Assembly: GCA_963693285.1 (NCBI GenBank)
Contig: OY848917.1
Span: forward strand, 1,056,501 to 1,120,500
Length of the DNA stretch: 64,000 nucleotides
Source: Xestospongia muta
Lineage: Eukaryota; Porifera; Demospongiae; Haplosclerida; Petrosiidae
Reading direction: 5' to 3'
Below the pieces are notes generated by a model, which was not told the origin of the DNA, ran no database searches, and saw nothing but the letters and a program-made list of their open reading frames with translations. Shown here piece after piece: positions 26,266 to 36,998 of the stretch; the first letter of the stretch is position 1; each line of letters opens with the position of its first letter. A program made the translations under genes and the position numbers.

Positions 26266-26825
26266 TTGCTCCGAAGTAATGAAACTCTATGTTACAAAGG
26301 AACGTACATACCTCTCTGTGAGGGAACATCTCAATAGTCACAGTATGTTTTCTGGACGTGATCCTTTGGTAAGTAAATATTTTAATATTTTTGTACTGAG
26401 AGTTATTGTCTATTTGTAGACTGTTGTCTTTCCTAAACTCACTGATGATGAAATACAAATATACTCAAAGGAATTCATTGATATGTTGAAATCCTCTCCA
26501 GGTATGTCTAATACTTTATCTATCATAACATAACACTGGTCAACTTAGTTTGATGTAGTAATGTTTGTATTTAGTAGTTTTGTTGTTTGTGCAATGTAAA
26601 TGATTTTTGAAACTATTTAATTATGTTAGGTGATAAACACACTTAGCATATTTGTCAAGTATTTTGACATTTCAAATTTTCTAATGATTACTTGATCAAA
26701 GTTTAAATTTATTTTGAAAATAACAAAAAGACTTTGTTTGCTTTTAAATCTTCTAATAAAATTTATCCCTACTTATATGGTTTGAAATGTTTACATTTAA
26801 TGTTAACTAGAATTAATGATAAGTC

Positions 26826-26865
<40 letters not shown>

Positions 26866-27209
26866 GTAGAGATTGCATTAATAAAATTCATCCATAGGCA
26901 AAAAATTGTTTCATTACTTTCTATTTAATAGATGCTCTACCTAATGTCCATGATGTACTTAAGTTATTGGGAAGTGTTAGCGCTCGCTGGCAAGAAATAG
27001 GCTTGGCCCTTGCAGTCTCTTCAAATGATTTAGAGAAGATACAACAAGTTCCTGACAGTGCAGAGGTTAAACTTTCTAAGGTTATTAATACTTGGATCAA
27101 TACTAAGTCATCTCCTATTACCTGGGAGAATATTATCTCTTCTATTGAAGGGCCTATTGTTAATAACAAAACAAAAGCTGATGAGATACGCAAGTACCTC
27201 CATTGTTGA
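26266..27209 (+). pseudogene. ROCO3 tail: 3' end of a third ROCO gene (COR end plus death domain)
   Basis: The last approximately 34 codons of the large Roc-COR exon remain (SVREHLNSHSMFSGRDPL, ending at about 26368). Then come exon 26420-26501 (TVVFPKLTDDEIQIYSK, nearly the same as ROCO1 19359-19440) and a death-domain exon 26932-27209 (WQEIGLALAVSSNDLEKI, PITWENI, stop TGA 27207-27209). The death domain is intact and clearly related to, but well diverged from, the ROCO1 and ROCO2 final death domains. Everything upstream of the COR end was lost at the junction with MAGUK-B. It could be transcribed as part of a chimeric RNA, but MAGUK-B stops before it. Confidence 0.8.
26832..26861. repeat. 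(TA)n microsatellite in ROCO3 tail intron
   Basis: Uninterrupted AT dinucleotide repeat of about 30 bases, just upstream of the death-domain exon. Confidence 0.9.
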
Positions 27210-29140
27210 GATAATTAAGAAACTATTTCAATTTACATACATTTTCTACATTGATAAATGTATACATACAAACAAACAATTCCTATTTACTAAGTTCACT
27301 TTACTATATATGTTATATCTATACCTTTGTTTGTCTAAACTTTTTATTTGCAAAGACATTTCTTTGTTAGAAAGGACTGGACAACAATCACGTCTGCGTA
27401 TGACCAAGAAGCACATATCTATCTACAGTATATATACTGATTGTTGAAGGATTGTATATAACAATTAGTCTATGTGTGTGTGTATTTTCGTTTTAATTTA
27501 CATTAAAGATTGATCCAGCTCCACCTGATGATTTGCAAACTGAGCTCCACCCATAATTGTAAAGGTCATTTTAAGTTGGGTGTGGTATTATTACTACACT
27601 GTGATTTCAAATGTTTACCACATGTTGTCAAGTTCGTTACTGCTAATGTCTCCATAGTATGTGTATAGTGTTGTCTTTGGTTACTGTAGATGAACTGAGA
27701 TCAGTTATAACGTACAAGACAAGATAGAGTCGTGAACATCATAGTTCACATTCACAACTTGACTTATAATCTAAGAGAAGTAAGATAATGATTAAATTCC
27801 TTTTCCTCTTACCAATAGTGTAAGATTTAGTTTAAATGTTTAATAGTAGTGATGTGTTAGTATTTAATATAGACCTTATATCATTATTTGTTAGGATATC
27901 CTCACTGTTTTAATTGTCCAATGGTTCAATATATTGACACTACTAATAAAGCTAAGTAAGGACAGATGAAAGACAAACAGACAGTTAAAAATGGACGATA
28001 CAGATGATTAAAGGATGGATGGATGGTTTCATGAACAGTTGTCCATACAAATGGATTAATGGACATTATCATTTAGTAAGTGTTGATCCTCCCTTAATGA
28101 TTTAGGTTGTCTGTTTATGTGACCTTTGTGTATAAATGTGTCATGTGTTCTCTCTCTGTCTTTCATACTCACTTTCTCTCTCTCATTTTATTCTGGTAAT
28201 AATCATCAATACATCTGTTGCTACATCTTTGTATTAACCAGATCTTGTCATATCCTGGCAGTATTTGTTCTCATTGTCAATATTTGGTTAGAGAATTCTT
28301 TTGATCCAAATATAGAAATATTCTGGACTATTCTCCCTTTTTATCATCAATTAATACAGTGACTGTTAGCAATATTAATGTCTTTATAATAACTATATCT
28401 ATTTTGTACTTATAGTTTTACTGATTATACAGTCAACTCTTTATAATATTCAAGTACTGGTCATGTTAGTTAGTAATACTTAGTTATAATGTTGTCACTT
28501 TGAGTCAAAACTTAAAACAGGTCAAGATTTAAGCTACGCTCTAACTCCTCCACTATACAAGATAAATCAGGTAATAAAGTGTATTGTTTCAATTGTGGAT
28601 GTGATTATAGGATCAGACAAGAGAGTGGGAGGGGAGGAGTTTTGATTGTGGTCTTGAATAGCACTAATATAGTTATAAAGAATGGTCCAACCATCAAATA
28701 AGTTACAGGTACCTCTTCTCATTGTCATTTTATCATTTCTTTATCATACAGATTGTTAGATGATACTATGTGCTTGAGATATGATGAGTACATATGTTGC
28801 TATGGTAACATTTTATATAGTTGGGATCTGCTCACATAGCAATCTGATATCATAAAATGTTGATCTCCTTTAACTCATCATTCAAATGAGATTAGTAAGT
28901 TTGTTTTATATGATATGGTTGTTGTTAACGAGAATTAAACAAGTTATACCAACTGGTTTTTTCTTCACTATTTATAAGAATATGTCCTTATTAATAATTA
29001 TCATTCTAATCTATAGTACTAGCTAGTTAGTTTAAAAGTTGTCACTATCAACTGGAGGTACCATATATTTTAGAAGATATCAACTGTTTACCTTCACATG
29101 TGTTATCTGTAACTTAACTGTTAAAGGTAGATATTTATAT
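27210..29140 (+). other. Intergenic; diverged copy of the MAGUK promoter block
   Basis: At 27510-27730 paired AGCTCCACC motifs, GGTCATTTTAAGTTGGGTGTGG and GTACAAGACAAGATA parallel the blocks at 20690-20960 and 56763-57030 in the same order. This is therefore a degenerate MAGUK 5' region whose gene body was lost or replaced. I see no convincing exon in the rest. Confidence 0.4.
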
Positions 29141-29144
29141 CACA

Positions 29145-29465
29145 TTGTTGTACAATTGTATAGGTACATCTCATGATATTGTAGGTATAGTTAATAACAA
29201 TTATTTGATGGGTGTGGCATCAAATGTGTTCTGTAAATGTTGTGGAACTGAAAGTAATTCATTTCAAAAGGTATGCAATATATATATAATTCAAAATGAT
29301 GTAATAATGATGTCATTGTTTATTTTAGATGATTATTGTGAGTACCAGATATGGAGAAGTTGGAGGTTTCTGTTGTGTATGTATTATGATATTGATAACC
29401 AAGAACTGGTTAGTCAACTGTACAATCTGTTAGATATTGACAATGTTGTATTTAAAGTAGACTAG
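29145..29465 (+). CDS. Uncharacterised short open frame (106 codons)
   Basis: Open from ATG 29145 to a TAG near 29463. It is Cys- and Tyr-rich in the middle (NVFCKCCGTE) and ends ELVSQLYNLLDIDNVVFKVD. There are possible splice sites inside it (AAAAG|GTATGC at about 29270 and TTTTAG at about 29328), so it may really be two exons. No homolog is recognised and there is no second copy in the window. It may be chance. Confidence 0.15.
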   Translation: MLYNCIGTSHDIVGIVNNNYLMGVASNVFCKCCGTESNSFQKVCNIYIIQNDVIMMSLFILDDYCEYQIWRSWRFLLCMYYDIDNQELVSQLYNLLDIDNVVFKVD

Positions 29466-29659
29466 TATATGATGAAGATATTGAAAGAGACACATGAAAA
29501 AGGTTAATTTAATTAATTATTGTTTGTTAATTAATATCCATAACCTTTATCTTATTGTGACATAATAACTTATTAATAATATACAATACTTTGTATATGA
29601 AAACTACTCCATGCTTACAACATCATCAGTTTATTATAGAATTCACTGTATACATGTGT

Positions 29660-31048
29660 CTGTGCGTCTGTAAGTAACTGTCTATCCATCAAAACTATTT
29701 GTCCATTGATCTGTTTGTCTAACCAGACTCTAAACTGTCCATTCATCCATTCATCTGTTTGTCTAGTTGGACATTAAACTGTCCATTCATCCATTCATCT
29801 GTTTGTTTAGCCGGACATTTAACTGTCCATTCAACTGTTTGTCTATTGGGACATTAAACTGTCCATTCGTCCATTGATCTGTATGTCTAGCCAGACATTA
29901 AACTGTCTATTTGTCCATTGAACTGTTTGTCTAGCCAGACGTTAAACTGTCCATTTAACTGTTTATCTAATGGGACATTAAACTGTCCATTCGTCCATTG
30001 ATCTGTTTGTCTAGCTGGACATTAAACTGTCCATTCAACTGTTTGTCTATTGGGACATTAAACTGTCCATTCGTCCATTGATCTGTATGTCTAGCCAGAC
30101 ATTAAACTGTCTATTTGTCCATTGAACTGTTTGTCTAGCCAGACGTTAAACTGTCCATTTAACTGTTTATCTAATGGGACATTAAACTGTCCATTTGTCT
30201 ATTGATCTGTTTGTCTAGCTGGACATTAAACTGTCCATTCAACTGTTTGTCTATTGGGACATTAAACTGTCCATTCGTCCATTGATCTGTATGTCTAGCC
30301 AGACATTAAACTGTCTATTTGTCCATTGAACTGTTTGTCTAGCCAGACGTTAAACTGTCCATTTAACTGTTTATCTAATGGGACATTAAACTGTCCATTT
30401 GTCTATTGATCTGTTTGTCTAGCTGGACATTAAACTGTCCATTCAACTGTTTGTCTATTGGGACATTAAACTGTCCTTTCGTCCATTGATTTGTTTGCCT
30501 AGCTGGACATTAAACTGTTCATTCGTCCATTCATCTGTTTGTCTAACCGGACATTAAACTGTCCGTTCGTCCATTGATCTGTTTGTCTAGCCAGACATTA
30601 AACTGTCCATTCAACTGTTTGTCTAGTGGGAGATTAAACTGTCCATTTGTCCATTGATCTGTTTGTCTAGAAAAAAAACATTAATCTGTCCATTCATCCG
30701 TTCATCTCTTTGTCCATCTGAACATTAAACTGTCCATTTGTCCATTCACCTGTTTGTCTAGCCAGACATTAAACTGTCCATTCAACTGTTTGTCTATTGG
30801 GACATTAAACTGTCCTTTCGTCCATTGATTTGTTTGTCTAGCTGGACATTAAACTGTCCATTGATCTGTCTGTCTAGCTGGACATTAAACTGTCCATTCA
30901 TCCATTGATCTGTTTGTCTAGTGGGGGACATTAAACTGTCCATTCGTCCATTGATCTGTTTGTCTAGACAGACATTAAACTGTCCATTCGTCCATTGATC
31001 TGTCTGTCTAGCTGGACATTAAACTGTCCATTCGTCCATTAATCTATG
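29660..31048. repeat. 44/36-bp minisatellite with 204-bp higher-order repeat
   Basis: About 1.4 kb of imperfect tandem units around ATTAAACTGTCCATTCGTCC followed by a GTTTGTCTAGCCAGAC-type half. Long units are 44 bp and short units 36 bp. The short-unit marker TCCATTCAACTGTTTGTCTA recurs at 29826, 30030, 30234 and 30438, exactly 204 bp apart, showing amplification of a five-unit block (44+44+36+44+36). The unit order is irregular after 30500. Confidence 0.92.
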
Positions 31049-32219
31049 TATTCACTCATATTTTAAATGAAGTATGACATGACCCAATTCAGTTCTCATA
31101 TTGTAGAAAATTAACAAACTAAAATAAACCAACATATTACAAATTGTTTATCATTTATAATGAATATTAATAAGTTGATAAATACATTGATAGATGATCT
31201 AGTTAATAGAGAGATGAACACATCATAATATAATAGAGAGAACAAGTGTTTATAATGTTGTTTATTTGTAGCTTCAATTTATTTTAAGTTGTCTGAAGAT
31301 TGTCTAGAGATGGATCTTATAGTCAAGGTATATTGTAAGTATAAATGGATGGATGATAGAGAGATGAATGGATGGATAGATAGATTTAGAATTGACAGCT
31401 GGTGTTCAATGGATTATTAGAGAGTGATATAGACAGATATATAAACACTTACATTATATAACATATTTTATTTCTTAGTTATTTCCAAAAAGTGATTAAA
31501 AAGTCAGTTTATCTACTGACATTAGGAGAACCATATCATATACTTTGTCAGTAATATCTCACAAAGTAAGTTCTATTAAGTAGATGTTATCAAATGATAT
31601 TATATATATATTGTATAGTTGTCATGTAGAGATAGTGGAAGACTGAATATAGAGGTATTTACTAAGGTATATTATGTATAGTTATAATATATCTATGTAG
31701 TTATTACTTTATTATAGAAGTCTCCACCCATTAATTAATGTCAATGATAATGGTGTTATTATGTACGAGACATGATTACTGTCAGTATTGAACAGAGGTA
31801 GGTAAAATACACAGTTAGTACTATGTTTTAAGGTTTAGGAATATTTAGACAACCATATATTTGTTACTATGGTAATATCATATCATTTCATTGTTATCAA
31901 TGAAGTTGTGATCTTTGTGTATTTGGTAATGGTCTAAAAAATTTTTAAAATGTCAAGTTTATCTGCTAATATAGAGAGTGATATTTGATATCAATAGAGT
32001 TATGTTGATATCATTTCTACTAGATTCATACAATTGTTTTATCAATAAGACTATAAATGATAGAAAGAACAACAACTATTAAATTCTATTAGATAACAAC
32101 CTTATACAATAGTACCAGTAGATGATTATAATATCATTTAAAACACTCAACATTATAACATTTTACATGATATAATGATGTAATATTATATGGTATATAA
32201 TATTACATCATACATTTAT
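31049..32219. other. Intergenic, no gene recognised
   Basis: AT-rich sequence with many short stops in all frames. No repeat array or coding exon could be supported. Confidence 0.4.
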
Positions 32220-32513
32220 GATATTACATGTTGTTATAATAGAACATATATGGTATATAATATTACATCATACATTAATATTATTATTCATAACATTTGA
32301 ATACACTTTATTATAGTTCCAATAACATATGAATACACACTAACACTGTCAGTACCACACAATAATAGTACACACAACAACATTACTACTACATGTTATG
32401 AAATGACATATATTATTAGAACATTGTAATCACAGTGTCTTAAAAGAATAGATATAGTCAGAGTGTTACATCCTCCAGATATAATGTAATATTGGTCTTG
32501 TCATAGTTAGTTA
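32220..32513. repeat. Direct repeat, left copy (about 290 bp)
   Basis: Nearly identical to 33779-34070 in the same orientation; both contain GAATACACACTAACACTGTC and ATCCTCCAGATATAATGTAA. The two copies flank the 36-bp and 52-bp tandem arrays, so they could recombine to delete or expand them. Confidence 0.85.
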
Positions 32514-32689
32514 GTTATATCTTAGTAATGATACTATGATAATATTAACAGCGCAACAATTTTCACTACCTTAGAATATTACTATGTGTTAAAAAGAGTA
32601 ATTGTATTTTTGACCAGTTGTGTGTGTTATCTATTAACATACATAAATGTCCATATTGTTAATATACATGTACATGTACATGTACTGTA

Positions 32690-32937
32690 GTATATGACAT
32701 GTGTTGTTATATTACATGTACTGTAGTATATGACATGTGTTGTTATATCACATGTACTGTAGTATATGACATATGTTATTATATTACATGTACTGTAGCA
32801 TATGACATGTGTTATATTACATGTATTGTAGCATATGACATGTGTTGTTATATTGCATGTACTGTAGTATATGACATGTGTTGTTATATTACATCTACTT
32901 TAGCATATGACATGTGTTGTTATATTATATGTACTTT
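32690..32937. repeat. 36-bp tandem repeat, about seven copies
   Basis: The unit contains CATGTGTTGTTATATTACAT and GTACTGTAGTATATGA. Because 36 is divisible by three, it keeps a frame open (a 12-residue MCCYITCTVVYD repeat); this is a consequence of the array, not evidence of a protein. Confidence 0.9.
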
Positions 32938-33049
32938 GTCACTTAGTTAACCACACCCATTTAACCACTAAACATGTAAACAGATACTTATAAAATACTT
33001 TATATAAGAGAATACATTTCCTGTTATGATAATGTGCTCACTCTATTGT

Positions 33050-33310
33050 TTATACACTGTAGTACAGGAGATATATTATATAAACACTAAACAACCATAC
33101 CTTATACACTGTAGTACAGGAGATATATTATATAAACACTAAACTACCATACTTTATACACTGTAGTACAGGAGATATATTATATAAACACTAAACTACC
33201 ATACCTTATACACTGTAGTACAGGAGATATATTCTATAAACACTAAACTACCATACCTTATACACTGTAGTACAGGAGATATATTATATAAACACTAAAT
33301 TACCATATCT
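33050..33310. repeat. 52-bp tandem repeat, five copies
   Basis: The unit starts TTATACACTGTAGTACAGGA. Start spacing is 52 bp (33051, 33103, 33155 and on), and copies differ by only a few bases, indicating recent amplification. Confidence 0.92.
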
Positions 33311-33778
33311 TCTCAATAAAAGATTGTACATCTTATATCATTGGTTTATTTATTGTAATGTGAAGTCTTATACCACTGTAGTAGGGGAATTGCTTTTTTA
33401 CAATTGATCATATTAGTAAATCATTAGCCATACTTTCTCATTTAAAACTTATACTTACCTTATATAATATTTGTGTAGTCTAAAATATTGTAATAATATG
33501 ATGATGACTTCTTAACACATCTAATGTAGAAATAGACTAATCTATTTTGTCAGCATATGTTAATTCCACAAACATTTAGTCAAAGTAAAAGTAATTATAG
33601 CTATTATCTGTAAAATAAAACAATGATCATCTGGCTTGTTGTTAAACCTGTTGTTTAATAGTTAGTATATAGTATCATTAACAATTAACTAGTTACTGTA
33701 TACTGTACAATAATGGTAACTGTCTGACTACATGATCCTCACTATGCATATCACAATATAGACTAACTTAATGAATAT

Positions 33779-34070
33779 GATATTACATGTTGTTATAATA
33801 GAACATATATGATATATAATATTACATCATTACATTAATATCAATATTCATGACATTTGAATACACTCTATTATAGTTCCAATAACATATGAATACACAC
33901 TAACACTGTCAGTACCACACAATAATAGTACACACAACAACATTACTACTACATGTTATGAAATGACATATATTATTAGAACATTGTAATCACAGTATCT
34001 TAAAAGAATAGATATAGTCAGAGTGTTACATCCTCCAGATATAATGTAATATTGGTCCTGTAATAATTAA
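33779..34070. repeat. Direct repeat, right copy (about 290 bp)
   Basis: Right-hand partner of 32220-32513, same orientation, a few substitutions. Between here and 34826 I see no gene. Confidence 0.85.
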
Positions 34071-34823
34071 TTATATCTTAGTGATGATAGTGTCATAATT
34101 CCTTTTAAATTTGTAACTACTTATTTGGTTAATACAAAGAGCCAATGAATTTACTACAAGCACTACAATGCTAGGTATAACAACTTGAATCTTTATCATT
34201 GTATAACTTAACAAAATGCTTCTAGGCAATACCATAGACTTTTACTCCTCTAATTTTTAATGCAATGTAATTTTCAACATTATGAACTTAACTTTAGACC
34301 TTTATCATAAAAGCAGTGTAACTGACAGTATAAGGTATATTTTATATGATAGAAAGATCAGATATCACTATAACTGTTGTCTGAATAATTTAAATTTTGT
34401 CCAAAAAAATAGCAAATGTGAAAGTCACTAATTAATGTTATATTATTCATGAGCTGTGTTTTGAGAAGCAATTAACACCTAGTATACAAAACAATTAAGT
34501 ATTAATTATATTAGTAGGTATTAAGTCAGTAAAGTAAAAACTAAAGTAGAGTTCATAACATACAAAGATGATGATGTTTGTGTTACTCTAATTTACATTG
34601 TAAACAACAACTTAGTTATGTTATATTTAATAATACAATCTGAAGGATGGGACAACATATGATTTTAAAATATCATAATAATAAATAAATTTATTATTTC
34701 AAAGCTGTAATTACGTAGTGGTTGTGATAGTTATTGTTGAGATATTGATACTGGCTTCATTTATCCACAAAACAGTCCTCTTCAATTTATTCCATTTGTG
34801 GTTGATCTCAATGTTGTCTCTTA

Positions 34824-34826
<3 letters not shown>

Positions 34827-34867
<41 letters not shown>
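34827..34867. repeat. (CT)n microsatellite at a rearrangement boundary
   Basis: 41 bases of CT repeat that directly abut the first base of MAGUK homology at 34868, in the middle of what is an exon in copy A. A simple-repeat breakpoint is likely. Confidence 0.9.
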
Positions 34868-34871
<4 letters not shown>

Positions 34872-35692
34872 AATCTGATGTGATGTATTGACATCCACTA
34901 TGTATTGTTGGACCACAAAGTGATGTTATTGCTGAGAATTTGTCAAAATAGGATAGTTTCTTACTTTGTAAAAATGTTGAAGAAGTCGTGGGTGTCTGTG
35001 CTAAGGTATGTAATGAGAAGATAGACTGTACATAATGAAGTACTGTATGTCCAATATCTTACTGTTTATAATTAGAATAGTCAGCCATTTTTCTGTCTTA
35101 ACTATAACAAACAATGTACATAGATTACAATGATTGTTATTATATTTTCTTCTAATTACAGGGTTCATATCATGCAGTATACAGTGTCTCTGATAAAACT
35201 ACTCTTCATCTCCTTATAGCACTACAACCAATAGTTCTCCAGACACCAACTGATACAACACCTTTAATGGAACAAGTCAAGTTCATCAAGATAACTGTAG
35301 ATGGTAAGTAGAGCACACATGTCCCTGTTGACTACATTTGTGTAATATCATGAGATATTAAAGATTGTAAAGTATATGAAATATAAAGATCTAGTCATTT
35401 AGTAATGAAATGATAAATACATTTATAAAATGATTTTACTATTAGCATTAATTGTAATAAAGTGACTTGACTTGTCAATGTTTTAGTTCCATACATGTAG
35501 TACTTGATATATTCTAATTTATATAGTTCTAATGACATCTAAACTGTGTACATCTAATACTAAGATTACTGTATTATTATTGTAGGTTACTTGTCTGGTG
35601 ATAAGAAGAGTGATTTAGTGAGTCAAGCTATTGATCAAGTCCATCAACTTCGATCCCTTCCAGTATGGAGACCAATGGGTATTATTCATTAA
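34868..35692 (+). pseudogene. MAGUK-C: 3' fragment, guanylate-kinase-like exons only
   Basis: It starts inside the first GuK exon (equivalent to about 3708 in copy A) and keeps the last three exons: to 35005, 35162-35303, 35586-35692. In the first, copy A TATCGC reads TATTGA (stop) and AAACAAGATGG reads AAATAGGATAG (stop). The two later exons remain open. There is no promoter, PDZ or SH3. Confidence 0.85.
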
Positions 35693-36998
35693 CAGTTACA
35701 TACTACACTAATATAATATTTCCTTCAATAAATAATACACTCAATGCTGTTATAATGACACATTAGTTTGTACATAGAAAACATTTGTTATTGTAACTAA
35801 TGACCATTTTTTATTTTCCATGATAATAATAATTTTTCTACTCTGTTTCTTATCTTTTTATTGTAGTTGTTATTTTTATTATTAATGTTACTTCTCATTT
35901 TGTACTGTTGTTCTATTGTGTTGTTAAGTTTAAAAATTAATACATCAATAACAACTAATATTATATAATTAAGGATGTAGTATGATATTTTACCTGTGAA
36001 CCATATACAAGATATTAATATGAACACTACATCATTGATATTAATTTGAACTGTTGATGATATCAACTAAAGGTCTGGAGAAACTATTCAACTTGTACAG
36101 GAGCTTCACAGTGACATTGACAATGTCAGCTGCTTCACAGGGTCAGATATATTATTGTAGACCAGTCCATTGCTGTGTAGAACATAAATTCTAGTCTAAT
36201 AACATAATAACTGATTTATTTATCATTCAAGTACACTAATACTTTACTAAATACTATTAAATATCACAAACAGTCTAATAGTAAAATTAGATAGTTTGTG
36301 TGATCACAGAACCTGTGGTTATATAACAACAGTATATTAATTGTTTCTTTTTTTAATAATTATGTAATTTATGACAAAGAATGTTGTCATAATAGTAACA
36401 CAACAATATGAAACATTTTGTAGTTGACATATTTATTACACGTTTAAATATCTTAAGTTTAAACTAGTTAATTGATAATTATTAAGAGTGTGGGTATTGT
36501 GTTAATAGCTATTAATACTGGTTGGTTTACCTACAAAAGGTTGTTGTCTTGAAAGGACTCCTCATGCTACAATGATATGAGATTGATCACACAGCTCCTT
36601 CTTTCTATCATTTGTTTCTTTGTTGTTTTTATTATGTGACAAAGCCACCTTAACTTCATTTGAAAATTTTATATTGCTTTCAGTCTGAGCACCACCCAAG
36701 CTCTGCCAACAACACCCACGTAATCAAATCACGTGATGTGAAGGAACTGTTTTTGCAGACGCCCTTCTTGTTAAAAGAAAAGAAAAGGGAAGTGTGAGAC
36801 TTATACAACGCAGAGCGAAGTCTAACGAGGAGATCACAATATTAGTAAGTAATAATACATTATAATAGTTGCTAATAGATAGATATAGTATAGAGGATTT
36901 GTGAGCTAACTCATTGATCATTAATCGTGTTCTCTCTCTCTCTCTAAACAGAAAACGAAAAGATAGAGTAGTTACAAGGAACAAACACAGCACATACA
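35693..36998 (+). promoter_or_regulatory. MAGUK-C 3' flank and ROCO2 promoter / 5' UTR
   Basis: 35693-36430 matches the MAGUK-D 3' flank (62439-63170). From about 36680 the sequence becomes GC-richer and contains TCACGTGA (36729-36736), a palindromic E-box of the type bound by MITF/TFE-like bHLH-ZIP factors, about 260 bases before the ATG. A short CT repeat (about 36931-36945) lies just before AAACAG at 36952, a possible acceptor of a 5' UTR intron. This region has no counterpart before ROCO1. Confidence 0.4.

Noticed and set aside
29660..31048. Regular repeats resembling a CRISPR array
   Set aside because: The units are contiguous with variants throughout and no unique spacers, in a eukaryotic intron-rich setting with no cas genes; it is a minisatellite.
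32699..32950. Open frame with repeating MCCYITCTVVYD
   Set aside because: It is a by-product of the 36-bp tandem array, whose length is a multiple of three; no independent coding signal.
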